From: Symsagittifera roscoffensis | Lineage: Eukaryota > Xenacoelomorpha > Acoela > Convolutidae | Direction of reading: 5' to 3' | Assembly: GCF_963678635.1 (NCBI RefSeq) | Contig: NC_087066.1 | Location: 10,382,723-10,446,722, forward strand | Length of the DNA stretch: 64,000 bases | The notes under the pieces: generated by a model | Told to the model about the DNA's origin: nothing | The model's database searches: none | The model's input: the letters and a program-made list of their open reading frames with translations, nothing else | Translations under genes and position numbers: made by a program | Part shown: positions 45,061 through 57,016 of the stretch, piece after piece | Position numbering within the stretch: the first letter of the stretch is position 1 | Layout: each line of letters opens with the position of its first letter

Positions 45061-45569
45061 ACAATTTTGTTCTCCCCCACCCACTTAGCAAGTGTCTAAC
45101 GACCTCAAACGTCGATTCACTATCCAACCTTTTCAAAAGACCCAGGACTAACAGATATTTTTCAATAAAACTAACCATTCAAAATAAGATAAACAGTGAA
45201 GAACTTCGGTAATTCATCCTTCACTTGAACCCTCCTCTTAACAGACCCAGGATAAATCGTAGACTTCGTAAGTTTAAAATAGTATCTAACGAACTACTTG
45301 CGTTCTAATTTTACCTGAACCTTGTGGATCGATTTACTATTCTCCAACCCTTGAACACAATCACTACCCCTAAGTAAGATTAAGTAAGTTAACACCTTAA
45401 CTTAGACTAGCCACGAGAAAGTAAAAAATCAATTTTCGGAATCGATATACTTTTCTCTCCAACCCTGAACAAAAAGACCCAGGTTAAGCTAACCAAAAAA
45501 CCGTAAGAACTAACAGTCTAAGGAAATAGAAATAACTAACAACTTCTTGCATCCCACATCCTAAACCTT
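45061..45569 (+). other. Leader-like region with reiterated AGACCCAGG
   Basis: AGACCCAGG occurs at 45138, 45243 and 45475. Each is preceded by a variant of CGATxTACTxTTCTCCAACC or a similar word, suggesting an old internal duplication. It has no ORF and sits where the leader or LTR end of the A-rich retroelement is expected. I could not find a primer-binding site. Confidence 0.35.
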
Positions 45570-45957
45570 ATGTCATTCAAAAATTTAGGAAATAAACAAA
45601 CAATCGTGTTACACAACTGTGAAATAGATAACAAAAAATACGATCTTGTAATCATTCCACATACACAAACAGTTGGATACATTAGAACAAAACGACAAAC
45701 AATAAAAAAGGAAAATTATAAGCAAACAAAGACAAATCACACGAAAAAGATTTTGAAAAAATAGAAACGCATTTTCTGAATCAGAAGCCAGCATTTTAGA
45801 CGAACTATACAAATTAAAAGAATCAATAGATAAAAATTTACCCATTCATGATCAATTATATTTTTCCGACTCAGAAACAACTTCAAATTCATCAAAAAGA
45901 GGAAGAAGGAGAATAAAAAAGCAAAACAAACACAAACCAGTACACTTGTATAATTAG
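45570..45957 (+). pseudogene. Pre-gag ORF, split by a frameshift
   Basis: 64 codons from ATG (45570-45764), then a different frame stays open to a TAG at 45955-45957. The second part is acidic then basic (SDSETTSNSSKRGRRRIKKQ). Composition matches the element. Function unknown; it may be an accessory product or the N-terminal part of gag. Confidence 0.4.
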
Positions 45958-46012
45958 AATCAACCAATTAGACACATCGATAGTTATATATTAACAGTCA
46001 TAAAACGAAAAA

Positions 46013-47108
46013 ATGAGCCACACTCAAAGTGACGAAAGTCCAGATGGCGAAGCAGTTTTTCCCTTTCTTATAGATTCACTCGATGATAGAGGACAACACG
46101 ATTTTTGCAAGAACTTACTCGTGAATTTGTTTGAACCAGGAATCAGCCCATGCAAAACAGTATTCCCAGATGTAAAAATCAAAAGACAAATTATTGAACA
46201 TTATTTAAAAGACATATGTAATCTAACACAGCAATACGGAATCTACACCATAGACTTTAGCACACCAAATACAGCCCACCGTAACTATGTAATTCAAACA
46301 GACGATATTGAAATAGAATTTTCAAAAATATTTTTTAGAATATCTCAAAAGCATACAATATCATAACTCACAATGAGCAAACTCCATATTCACTAACAAA
46401 GTTTTTGCAAATATATATAGTTATATATCTATATTAGAAAAAACAGAAGTTCAAAATATATCACCAACTGAAACATCCAAAAATACAAAAGTACGAAATG
46501 AAATCACAGTAATTTCAACATTTCTATATATAATTTGCGAAAATTTCACTAAAGAAGATGTTTCACAAAACACTAAACATGATTTACAAAAAACTTTAGC
46601 ATGGTTTATAATAGATTATTTCACCCACAATTTAGATTTAATTTCACAAGCAAGAAAAAATTTTAGACCTCAAAATACCAATGATGACACTGCCCTTTCA
46701 GATCAATCAGATTACGTTTGGGACCCTGACTGGTCTCATCATGCATTTCTAAATATCCCACAAGGTATCTCAAGTCAAGCAATAAGTACAATATCTTTCC
46801 ATAGAGATTCTGTAAAAGTAGTACCATTAACCATTGATGCAACACCATTAAATTATAACACATTTTTACCTGATACACGGAATAACAGTTTAAATTCGAC
46901 GGTCATACAAAATGAAAATCTCAATGGAACCAGAAATCTTGCACAACAAGATATTCAAACACCATCACACTTCATAAACGAAGAAATCGTCCAAACAACA
47001 ACAACAACTACACAACAAAGTATTTCACCAATACACCCCAATCTGACAACACCAAGAAAGAAATACAAATACATCATTAACACAGGTAACTTTACAATCA
47101 ACCGTTAA
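46013..47108 (+). pseudogene. Large gag-like N-terminal region, two frames
   Basis: 46013-46366 is a 117-residue ORF starting MSHTQSDESPDGEAVFPF. Another frame is open from about 46390 to a TAA at 47106-47108 and reads as a coding, Asn/Thr-rich polypeptide. The break near 46370 looks like a frameshift in one ancestral ORF. Position before the capsid-like ORF suggests a matrix-like or accessory role; there is no motif to prove it. 47109-47638 continues Gln/Pro/Asn-rich in broken frames. Confidence 0.45.
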
Positions 47109-47638
47109 ACCTTCGGTTGCTCCAAAATATTCACATATGGACTACCAAACGTATAGACCAATCCGTCAAAAACACGAAAACCTTTCACAAGAAATACTTT
47201 TGCAGAACACAATTATAATTATGCTCACAAACCAAGAACAAACCAACCTCCCCGAGAAAATACACAAAACTTAAACCACGTATGTTCCCATTATTGGAAT
47301 CTCCCAAAAACAACGACCAATTCAGTAAATTTTCCAGAAAATCCACAACCTACACAGGATTATAATGAAAATACCCATTCTTTCAACAAAATAAAAATAA
47401 ACAACATACACCATATAATACAAACTATTTATCATCTGAAGAAGACGATTATCACCAACCAGATATTTTTGCACCATATACTAAAGAATATCGCACACAA
47501 AGACCGCGACAATCTCAACTATCTCAAAATATAAAAATTTACCCACAAAATCCAACAGATATACAAAATCCCCAACAAATGCATATACAAAACCCATTTA
47601 ACATACAATCTTTTTAACCAATACAACCACAAAACCCA

Positions 47639-48451
47639 ATGTTAATGCATTCTTATCAACCAACTCAAATGCAAAATGAAATACCGCTTCCATTTTACCT
47701 TCAGCAACACGAAAAAACAAAAAATCAACTTTCAAATTTTTCACAAATGCCAAATGCCGCAGAATCAATACAGATGACAATGAATCCATACCTCACGGGT
47801 GGATCATCAATAACATCCAATAAACCACTGATGGTATTCACAGGAACAGACCCTGAATATTCTGTAGAAGATTATCTAAATGCAGTAACAGCAAATTTAA
47901 TTTTAAATATAGGACCTGAACCAATTCATACGCCACTACATCAAAATTGGATACATAGACGCACAGCACTAACACAAACAATATTAGATGGCGCAGCTCA
48001 AAAATGGTTTTCAGTATTACCCATAGAAATAAAATCAGACTGGAAAGCATTCACACAAGAATTTTCAAAAATGTTTGATTCTGAAAGAAGAGTTTTATGC
48101 AACGAAATACGTAGACTACCAAATGAAGCAATTAAACAATTAGCAGTACAAATCGAAAAACTAGTTCGAAAAGCATATTCACTTAATACACATGACTATA
48201 AAAAAACAAAAATGACAGAAATTTTAATGATGACCTTAACACCTCAATTAAGGAAAATAGCTATAAAAAAGAGAGCATCTCATCCTTCCTCAATTCGAGA
48301 ACCAGACCTAGATTTTCGAAAATTAGTAGATAAACTAGAACAAGCAGAAATCACAATGAAACTTGAAGAAACAGAAAATCTAAAACTACAATATGTTAAT
48401 CGGATTGAAACAAATACTACACATATAAATAAGAATCAGACACAGACCTGA
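47639..48451 (+). CDS. Gag, capsid-like region (copy 1)
   Basis: 270 residues. The N-terminal ~65 are Gln/Asn/Pro-rich. From about residue 70, helical sequence with YSVEDYLNAV, a conserved DGAAQKWFSVLP motif and WKAFTQEFSKMF fits the retrotransposon gag (capsid) fold of Ty3/gypsy. It is repeated almost unchanged in copy 2, which has 15 more nucleotides after the FDSER motif, so copy 1 probably lost them. The ORF ends by frameshift before the zinc knuckle. Confidence 0.75.
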   Translation: MLMHSYQPTQMQNEIPLPFYLQQHEKTKNQLSNFSQMPNAAESIQMTMNPYLTGGSSITSNKPLMVFTGTDPEYSVEDYLNAVTANLILNIGPEPIHTPLHQNWIHRRTALTQTILDGAAQKWFSVLPIEIKSDWKAFTQEFSKMFDSERRVLCNEIRRLPNEAIKQLAVQIEKLVRKAYSLNTHDYKKTKMTEILMMTLTPQLRKIAIKKRASHPSSIREPDLDFRKLVDKLEQAEITMKLEETENLKLQYVNRIETNTTHINKNQTQT

Positions 48452-48528
48452 TTGAAAAAATCACTGAAATACTAAACATCTATGAAAGAAACCCAAATTT
48501 TAAAGGCAAACCATCTTTCAAAAAATGG

Positions 48529-48570
48529 TGTAATTATTGCCGACGATACGAACACAGTATTTCCGAATGT
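48529..48570 (+). other. CCHC zinc knuckle of nucleocapsid (copy 1)
   Basis: CNYCRRYEHSISEC fits C-x2-C-x4-H-x4-C exactly, in a frame different from the preceding capsid ORF. The downstream sequence to about 49130 encodes a Ser/Arg/Asn/Tyr-rich tail built from short repeats (NRNYSNN-like), a plausible RNA-binding tail. Confidence 0.75.
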
Positions 48571-48812
48571 AGACAAAACCAGCAAGACAGTCTGAATAAA
48601 CCTCAAATACACAAAGAACCAAATAACTCGTTCTATCAATACATGAAAAAAAAACCAAAATCTACCAAACAAAATTATATATAGTAATAACAGTTCAAGA
48701 AAACCCCTTCCAAGCAACTCAAGTTACATAAGAAATCAATCACCACATAACTCAGGTTATAGAGGTAGATCACCCGAACGAGGAAATATACGAAATTTCT
48801 CAAAAAATAGAT

Positions 48813-49640
48813 ATGATCGATCGAATAGCCAAAATAACCAAAATAACTATTCACGATCAAATTCCAATACAACACAATTTATTTCTGGATCCAGTTCCCA
48901 ATCAAACCCAAGGAATAGAAACTATTCCAATAATCAATCACGAAATTCATCATACAATAGAAACAGAAACTATTCAAACAATAGAAATAGAAGTTATTCA
49001 AACAATCGAAATCAGAATTATCCAAATAATAGATCAAATTCATATAATAGATCAAATTATCACAGATCAAATGATAATTACCAAAATAGATCACAAAATA
49101 ATTCACAAAATTGAAACTCAAGTTACAAAAATCGATACAGAAATTATTCCCAGTCGCCACATAGGAATAATAACCCTTAACCCTGAATCTAAACATCGAT
49201 ACAGAAGTAGCACACCAAAACATCGAAGACACATTAATCAAGTGCAAACAAATGAAGAAACAACTTCAGACCCTTCAGGTATTGATGACACAGGAAGTCA
49301 CGAAATACTAACTCAAATAAATTGGGAATCATCAGATACAGAAAGTGATACAGATAATACCATCTCAGTAAATATGATAACAGTCGAAAACGACTATGAA
49401 CCTATCATATATGAACAACTTTTCACTTCACATATATATGAAAATCAATTGGAACTCCTCCACAATTACTATATTGGACCCATTAATAATACACAAACTA
49501 CACAAGAAGTAAACGAAATTAACACGGAAATTAAACCCGATAAAAAAGACGAAACACAATTCTCAAACACAAAACATTTTATCAAAATATACAAAAAGAA
49601 CAACCGAGAGAAAAAATTTGGACAATTCCATTTCTCTTAG
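48813..49640 (+). pseudogene. Nucleocapsid tail/spacer region, frame-mixed
   Basis: The first ~115 codons are the wrong frame of the Asn/Tyr/Arg repeat tract. From about 49195 the frame becomes meaningful: a basic HRYRSSTPKHRRH segment, then an acidic stretch (SSDTESDTDNT). A frameshift near 49180 relative to copy 2 explains the switch. Confidence 0.45.
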
Positions 49641-49903
49641 AAAACCCAAAAAATAAAGAATTTCAACCACCAGATCTTGAAATCGATTTTTTAACTGACT
49701 CAGGAGCAGAATCAAATATAATTAGTATTCCCACATGGAGTGAAATTAAAACATTACATCCAAATTTAACACCTTTTGAAACCTCTAGTAAATTAGCAAC
49801 AGCACAAGGATCAACAATAGTAAATTATGGAAAAATCCAATTATTTCTTCTCCCCACGAGAACAATGGAACAAAACAAAATTCAAAAAACAAAGAGCAAG
49901 TAA
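49544..49903 (+). pseudogene. Retropepsin-like protease (copy 1, truncated)
   Basis: The open frame contains FLTDSGAESNIISIP, with the catalytic Asp in DSGA at 49697-49708. Aspartic proteases of retroelements act as dimers and cut Gag-Pol. In copy 1 the frame is cut short by an 860-bp deletion relative to copy 2, with a breakpoint near 49880. Confidence 0.75.
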
Positions 49904-51062
49904 AGTACCGATTCACTTACATGACAAGGTAAATAGATTACTTGACATTTTAGAACAATACAAAATTATCTCACCAGTAAATAAAGAAGAACAACCAAAA
50001 GGAAACACTTTTATCAACCCTGTTATTATTCTAAAAGGTGAATCACTAAAAATAGTTTTAGACGCGAGATATCTCAATTCACTAATTGACGAATCAAAAT
50101 GCAATTGGCCTATTGAACGAATACAAGTTATCTTAACAAAGATAAACGGTAAATATTTCACAATCGCCGATATGAATAGTGCTTATAATCAAATGCCACT
50201 AGATGAACAATCACAACGTTTAACACAATTTGTTATTGGAAATCAACAATATGAATTTAATCGCTTATTCTATGGAATTTCCATAGGACCAGCAGCTTTT
50301 TCAGCTTTTATGAGTAAAATTTTCAGACCACCAATACTCAAGAAAAATGCAATCACATATTTAGGTGATGTTTTTACGCAATCGCAAACCCAAGACGAGA
50401 TGTTTATAGTTTTAGAACAATACCATAAGATACTTCAGAACGAAAATCTGAAAGCAGTCCCCGATAAATCACACTTCTTCCTAACACGCGTTAAATTTTT
50501 AGGGCATAATATTGAACAAAACACTATCACTACATTAAAATCACGCATTGATGCTATTCAAAAACTTCAGCCACCAACAAATAAAAAGAAAATCCAAGAA
50601 TTCCTTGGAATGTTAAATTTCTTAAGTAAATATGTTTACAAAATGCAATTATACTTAAAACCCTTCTATAAAATCCTCAGACAACAAAATAATTTTGAAT
50701 GGACCACTGAACATCAAACACGATTTGAAGAAAACAAAAAACTTTTAACTGAACAAATTTCAAATACAATTCCAGATCCAAATCAACCATTCCATGCAAT
50801 GTGCGATGCTTCAAATTTTGGCATCGGCGCAGCATTGCTACAATCACATAGTGGAACAAACAAATTGAACCTTATATCAGCAAATTCACGATTATTCACT
50901 CAGGCAGAGCTACGACTCTCAACTCTAATGAGAGAATGTACAGCTATAGTTTATACACTTACAGAATATGAATTTCTGATACTTGTGTCAAAACACCCAA
51001 CAGTTCTATTCACAGATCACAAAAGTCAATTCCAAATCATAGAGTTTATAGTTTTCAACTAA
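49827..51062 (+). pseudogene. Reverse transcriptase-RNase H (copy 1, active site altered)
   Basis: From about residue 20 the frame matches RT: KGNTFINPVI, VLDARYLNSLI, ADMNSAY (first catalytic Asp) and LFYGISIGPAAFSAFM. The metal-binding box is YLGD at 50358-50369, not YLDD, so one catalytic Asp is lost. The connection domain and RNase H follow (CDASNFGIGAALL, RECTAIVYTL, FTDHKS). It ends at a stop shared with copy 2; the frame resumes at 51069 (VWTAGKNLALPDTLSR) and stops again near 51213. Confidence 0.85.
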
Positions 51063-51496
51063 TTCTAATGAAATTTCCAAACTTACATATAGTTTGGACA
51101 GCAGGAAAAAACCTTGCATTACCAGATACATTAAGTAGAAATACGCCACCTGAACTACTCACAAGAAAAACTACAGTTGAAATACCACAAAATATTAAAT
51201 TTTATCTCGCATAAGACGAAACATCACCCCGATTAGAATGCAAATATGCAGTAAAAACTGATATTGATCAATCACAGATAAATAACCTACAACATTTCCC
51301 ACTTTAATTAGTTTAACAGAATAATCACTTACTAGGCACATCAACTTTTAAACCAATTCCATACTCACAATGGATAAAAAATAACACTCAACAAAAAAGA
51401 ATAAAAGAAAACTCGCATAAAAAAGACCCTTTTCCATTAATCGAAAAAGAAAACTTAACCGATAAAATAAATTTATCAGGACCACAAGCAAAGGAT

Positions 51497-52571
51497 TTGA
51501 AATACACAATCAACCAAGTTTTTGACCTTCATGACCCACTTGACACAATTCCCTTATCAAAACTAGAAATTGATAATATTTTTCTCCCCCCAACAGACAA
51601 AATTACACTTGAATTTTTAAAACAATATCAAAATCTCGACCCAGTAATTAGACAACTAAAAACATGGCACAAATACAAAACTAAGCCCGTAAAAGCAGAT
51701 ACCACAATTTTAGGAAACAAAAAACTCCTCCGATATTTCCGAAAATTTAATAACACAGCAATTGATGAAAGTACAGATCTTTTAGAATATCAATTAAAAT
51801 TCCTTGTCTTCCTTTAAGTATGATATTAATAGCTTTTAATATCTCACATACACAAAATACTAAAGGACACTCCGGATCAGAAAAACATACTCAAACTTTA
51901 CCCAAATTTTTTATTTCCCAAATGCACCAATTTGGATAAAAGTATTATGCAATGATTTTATAATATGTCAATTGAACAAACCTTATCCAAATCAAAAACA
52001 AATAGCACAAAAACAAGATTTTAAAGGAAAAAGTTTAAATTTTAAGCTTCGCATTTCATTCGATACAAAAGGACCAATTTCACCATCCTCTGAAGGAAAC
52101 TCCTATATTATGGTCATTGTTGACGCATTCACACATTATGTAGCACTCAACCCAGTACCACATTGTAGTGCTTATTATGCTTACACAACACTTTATGAAC
52201 ATTGGATAGCTAATTTCGGACTACCCGAAATCTTAGTTACAAACAACGGCACAGAATTCATAAATAATGAAATCATCACACTATGCCACTCATACAACAT
52301 CAAACATAAACCACGTACATCTCATGCACCTTGGACAAACGGTTTAGTCGAAGGTATGAACCATTCACTACAAGAATATCTTAGATGTATCATAAATGGA
52401 AATGATACAAAATACACAGAATGGTCAGCAGATGAAAAATTATTTCCCTTAGCATACAATTCACAAATCACGACAACTTTAGGAAAGTCACCATACGAAA
52501 TGGTTTTTAATCAAAAGCCACGTAAACCAATTATGTTTACAGCAAATTCCCATAAAAATGCACAAGGTTAA
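51497..52571 (+). pseudogene. Integrase (copy 1, broken, catalytic Asp altered)
   Basis: 51497-51817 covers the region before integrase. The HHCC zinc-binding area lies in another frame around 51840-51985 (TKGHSGSEK, then a FIIC where CxxC is expected). 51972-52571 is the catalytic core: RISFDTKGPI (first Asp), VTNNGTEF (Asn where the second catalytic Asp is expected) and NGLVEGMN (Glu). Integrases join element DNA to host DNA; this copy is probably inactive. 52572-52970 continues in broken frames. Confidence 0.75.
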
Positions 52572-52970
52572 TGCCAACCAAATAAAGACTCAATTTGTTA
52601 TAACCTATCTTTACACACACATGATGAAGATCATTTTCATCACCCACAAATTCTTAAATTAGCCTCCGGCACACACACTGAATGGATTTTAAATAGAGAT
52701 AAAAAACTCAATGAAATTTACCAAAAAGTAACAAAGAAATTGTTACAAAGGCAAAATATTAACGACCAAATTAATTCACGCTTTACACCAGCCACAGATT
52801 TATAAATTGGAACATTTGTTTTAATACCTAACTTTATTACACAAAAGGAATCTCTAAAAAGTTACAACTTTTTCGAAAAGGACCATACCAAATCATTGCC
52901 AAACCCACTGACGTAACGTACAAACTCACAGATTCGACCAAAAAAATTTTTTCAACATCGTAACAATCTA

Positions 52971-53330
52971 TTGCCCTACTACCCAAAAGAATACGCGCTA
53001 CGCGAATTAACCCAATTATATTCTTTCACAGGTTTAAAAGTTATTCAAAATCATACAGAAAAACAAATAGATGAACAACACAACGTTCATCATAAAGATC
53101 AAATTCAAAAACAAACCACAACTCAAAACAATACAAAAACGCCAGACCCAAAAATACCTCAAAAGGAAAGAAAAAATAGGAAAATGATAGAAAAAATTCT
53201 ACAAGAACAAGTAGAAAAATCACAACATGGAGAATTATCACGACTTAGAAATCAACCACGTAAAAACTATAAAACATTCATCCCACAATCTAAAATATTA
53301 AAGAAAGTTGAATTTCAAAAGCAAGTTTAA
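52971..53330 (+). CDS. C-terminal tail of Pol (copy 1)
   Basis: 119 residues: PYYPKEYALRELTQLYSF, then a Lys/Gln/Asn-rich charged tail. Its position right after the integrase core fits the integrase C-terminal extension. I see no chromodomain. Confidence 0.45.
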   Translation: MPYYPKEYALRELTQLYSFTGLKVIQNHTEKQIDEQHNVHHKDQIQKQTTTQNNTKTPDPKIPQKERKNRKMIEKILQEQVEKSQHGELSRLRNQPRKNYKTFIPQSKILKKVEFQKQV

Positions 53331-54162
53331 TTTTAAAATTAATAATCTTTGCACCTCTGGATCATTTTGAACTTTCATTTTTCACAATAACATGTTGACA
53401 AACACGCAACAATTCTAATTCAGATTCAGCCAATAGGATTCACTTACATCCGTCACCTTCTATATCTCTAACACCAATCTATTAGCCGAAAGATATGAAA
53501 TTCCAGGCATATCTATAACTATAACTTTACAACCTCCAGGTCAAAAATAAGCAATTCGCTAAAACTTGACAACTAAAATAAATACCACCATAATATTACA
53601 ACCCTCCGCTATCCAATAACGCAAAGATCAACAAAATTTTCCCAACTCAGACCTCAAAAACCCTCCAACCAAAAATAATAAATTAGCCTAAAGAAAAAAA
53701 GGACCATATTCATTTGGCCTAAAGTACAAATGTTTCAAAAATACCCCAGATCACCCGACAAATAAAAATAAAGCAAAGAAGACCTCCCGAACACCAAAGT
53801 TAGCCCCCAACAATTGTTCACAAAACTCAACCCACTTGTCAAAAAATCAATAAATAACTCGACCACACTTGAAACTCGCCTCAAACAACAAAAAATATTC
53901 GACAAAGAAATCATTTCTTAAATGCTCTTCTCTCGATCAGTCAATATCTTTAAAAATACAATTTTAAATCTTTCAATAAACTTTTTCATACTATTCAAAC
54001 TTTCGTTCATATTTCTATTTGTTACTCTTGAAGCTTTTATAATCATTTTAATAACTTTTTGCAACATTTTTTTAAATTTTCTAATCCCTATTTGAAATAT
54101 ATCTCCAACTTTCCCAAATCATTGATCATATTCACAGGTACGATAATCCAAAGTCTATTTAA
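53331..54162 (+). other. Spacer between pol and downstream ORFs
   Basis: A-rich, same composition as the element, no ORF of note. It could hold splice or promoter signals for the 3' ORFs; none was identified. Confidence 0.35.
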
Positions 54163-54351
54163 ATGATACGAACAATTTTTAGTAGAACAGATATTTTTTT
54201 ACTATTTGTAGTTTTCATCATATTTTTATCATCCCTCATACTGACAATGTGCAAATGTGTAAAAAAGGCAATAGTCACATTCGCCTTAGCAACAATCCTT
54301 TTAATTCTTTTCATTGAAGAGTACTACAATAAACATAAATTTTCCCACTAG
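54163..54351 (+). CDS. Small membrane-protein-like ORF
   Basis: 62 residues with two hydrophobic segments (about 11-29, DIFLLFVVFIIFLSSLIL, and 37-51) separated by a Cys/Lys turn (CKCVKK), then a charged end. It looks like a two-pass or hairpin membrane peptide. It could be an accessory ORF or a displaced membrane segment of the downstream surface protein. Confidence 0.4.
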   Translation: MIRTIFSRTDIFLLFVVFIIFLSSLILTMCKCVKKAIVTFALATILLILFIEEYYNKHKFSH

Positions 54352-55494
54352 AAAAAATCAATAAAACACTTTCAAAAATTGCTAACCAACAATCACAAAA
54401 TCAGTCTTTACCGACATCATCCCAAAAAAATTCAGCAATACCCACAACTACCCAAAACCCCCAAACATCCACACGAATTTCTTTTCAAGATAATCCATAC
54501 ACTTTTGAAGAACACCACGCTCGCTTATCCGAACAATTAGAACCAGTTCGGCGACAGGCACCCCTAAGTGAACCAACATATAACTTGTACCCCACATTAC
54601 CACAAGAATTAAGCAGAATAAGAAACATTAACAAAACCAAAATACAATCTAAATAAATAGACAAATTATACATCCACGACGAAACGGAAATTTTCAAACC
54701 CCCAGAGTTCATTTTGATATACCCCATTCACCAACACCAACTACTTCAGAAAACCCAAATAGTACATTACCAGAGACTCCCCCACTCCTTTCACAACGTA
54801 GCACCTCAAGTATACCCTCAGATTACTTAGGTTCAACACCAACATCTGAGCAAATACCTGAAAATCCCTTTAACCCCCCCCCCCATCCCAACGCACAACT
54901 ACCATATTGGACAACACACACTCATATACACAAGGTGAACCAAACTTAGTAAGCGACCCAATAGATATTTCTACGGATACAACACTATCATCACTACCAG
55001 AAACATTATCACTACCATCAACACCATCATTAAGTCAAATTTCACCGACGCTATTCCCTTTAAATTTTCCAAATAACCTCGACGCTAGATATCGAGAACA
55101 ATCATCAACAAATATCCCTTTACGATTAGATTGGAACACATTCGTATCATCTCCCCCATTATTTGGACAACATAAAGAAAATAACCGACTCCACAGTTGG
55201 GCACTCAATAGACTACAAAATAGACAAGATATCCACGAAGATTTTCCTGACCACAATATTCAAATACTTCAACAAAGTAGTCTCCAATTAAAATTCGAAA
55301 TCACGATTAAACTTAATAATATTGTTCAACATCCCTATCCATTAAATCCACCAAATATAACAGCTCAATCGCTACCACCACCGTTTATAACAACTGAAGT
55401 AATATATAAATACGACAGATATACCAAAAACACAATTGGTTACATCACATTTTATAACCCATACTCAGGATTATCATACACATGTATATTTTAA
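54352..55494 (+). pseudogene. Pro/Ser/Thr-rich region and 195-residue ORF
   Basis: 54352-54655 is an open Gln/Ser/Pro-rich frame; 54907-55494 is an ATG-started ORF. The ORF's first ~60 residues are Ser/Thr/Pro/Leu-rich (SSLPETLSLPSTPSLSQ) and its second half is more globular, ending YSGLSYTCIF. Frames shift between the two, but composition is continuous. It may encode a mucin-like or disordered N-terminal part of the 3' product. Confidence 0.4.
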
Positions 55495-55744
55495 GAATAT
55501 AAACGTTTCAACACATCTTTTTTCTAATATTTTCCGACCAAAACACAAATCCTTCTCCTCGCACAGGACCCCAAGATTTATTAGTAACACAATACGATTG
55601 TGAAGAAAACGAACAAAAAACACGACATAAATATGCAATAAATCAAGTATCACAACGCGAAACAGAACCACAAGCTATCGAAACTACAAATGTAATAGCA
55701 ACATTATATTCAAAAGCCCGAGCAACAACAGTCATAGGATATAA

Positions 55745-57016
55745 ATTTCAGCAACATTTTCCGAAAAGAAAGTACATTGTTCACAAGTTTCAAACGGAAA
55801 TAAAAACCGACTTGACCACGAATCGTTTTACCAAAGTAACATCGAACGACTTTTACATCTAAATCCCGATGATTGTAAAAATGAATTACTCAGACTAAAC
55901 CTAACAAGAAATAAAAACACAGACAGAAAATTAGTAAATTTTCAAATCTTTGCTGATTCTGTACATCAAGCAGAACTTGAACGATATCAAGGACATATAA
56001 AATTAGACGAAAAATATCCATACAACGGCGCACACGGAAGATTAACTTATGACATACACGATAAACATTGGATACCACACATTGGAATAAATGACCCCTC
56101 AAACTGCAAAGCAGACACAAAAAATAAAGGATGTCAACAAATAATGTTTTTCGATTGGAAAATACAACTCACACGAGATTTATCTGATAACACAATGATC
56201 TATCAAGGAATTAGATTACCTTGCAAAAATGATCAAGGTTATTGTGACCCTACAACAAGGACCCAAGCAACAATTGTTTGGTTTCCCGAAGACACATGCA
56301 CAACATTTCTAGTTGCAAAAATACACGCCCGAATGATAAAATTCCACGAAAAATATTTTATTGAATCAATCCCATACGAACACGTGAAACCATCTCGTAA
56401 ACAAAGCACTGATTTCAAAAACATCCATGATATAGAAAATAAATTAACACGTTTTCAAATCTATCAAGAAACAGAATTTGCATGTAAATATAGCAATCCA
56501 CTTTATAAAACACAATACTCTGAAATACTTGTCGAATACGAAAAAGGTTTCGACATGACCACTGGAAAAATAAAATTTGACCCTTATGCCACGAGTCACC
56601 TTATAAATGGAGGAACATCTTACATACCATTTAACTTTCAAAAAACCACAGGTCAACCTGGTGGAAAACTAAAACCACATGACAGTAAAAGCACACGTTT
56701 ACACGAACTATCACTAATGGATAGCACCTATTTTGGTAATATTCATTATGATATCCACTTAGATATAAAGTTAGACTACACAATTAGTCGAATTTTTCAA
56801 GAAATGTCACTCTCCGAATTAGAAACACTTCATCAACTATGCGAATTGGAAAGACCACAAATCCTACAATCACTCGCATTAGCAGTACTAAAAGTACCTT
56901 ACGCAGGATACTTATTATCAGGAAATAGATCAAATTTTCTAGATTACTATGGGAATCATTTTATGGTTTTTTACTTGCACCAAAAAAGTATCACCATTAT
57001 ATGTTTTCGAAGATAA
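55745..57016 (+). CDS. Candidate envelope-like protein frame of the retroelement
   Basis: 423 open codons between stops; the first ATG is only at 56144, and the upstream part is equally coding-like, so a 5' frameshift or splice is likely. It is rich in Cys, Tyr and charged residues, with a CKNDQGYC cluster near 56220 and a Trp/Cys block after it, typical of a disulfide-bonded ectodomain. No confident membrane segment lies in this frame. Coding potential continues in another frame at about 56950-57045 and, past a stop, to about 57362. Position after integrase is where env sits in errantivirus-like elements. I cannot place it in a known glycoprotein class. Confidence 0.45.
   Translation: MSATFSEKKVHCSQVSNGNKNRLDHESFYQSNIERLLHLNPDDCKNELLRLNLTRNKNTDRKLVNFQIFADSVHQAELERYQGHIKLDEKYPYNGAHGRLTYDIHDKHWIPHIGINDPSNCKADTKNKGCQQIMFFDWKIQLTRDLSDNTMIYQGIRLPCKNDQGYCDPTTRTQATIVWFPEDTCTTFLVAKIHARMIKFHEKYFIESIPYEHVKPSRKQSTDFKNIHDIENKLTRFQIYQETEFACKYSNPLYKTQYSEILVEYEKGFDMTTGKIKFDPYATSHLINGGTSYIPFNFQKTTGQPGGKLKPHDSKSTRLHELSLMDSTYFGNIHYDIHLDIKLDYTISRIFQEMSLSELETLHQLCELERPQILQSLALAVLKVPYAGYLLSGNRSNFLDYYGNHFMVFYLHQKSITIICFRR

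Noticed and set aside
48813-49130. Ile-rich repeated peptide at the start of the 275-codon ORF
   Set aside because: The same bases encode the Asn/Arg/Tyr-rich nucleocapsid tail in the frame of the zinc knuckle; the Ile-rich version is a shadow.
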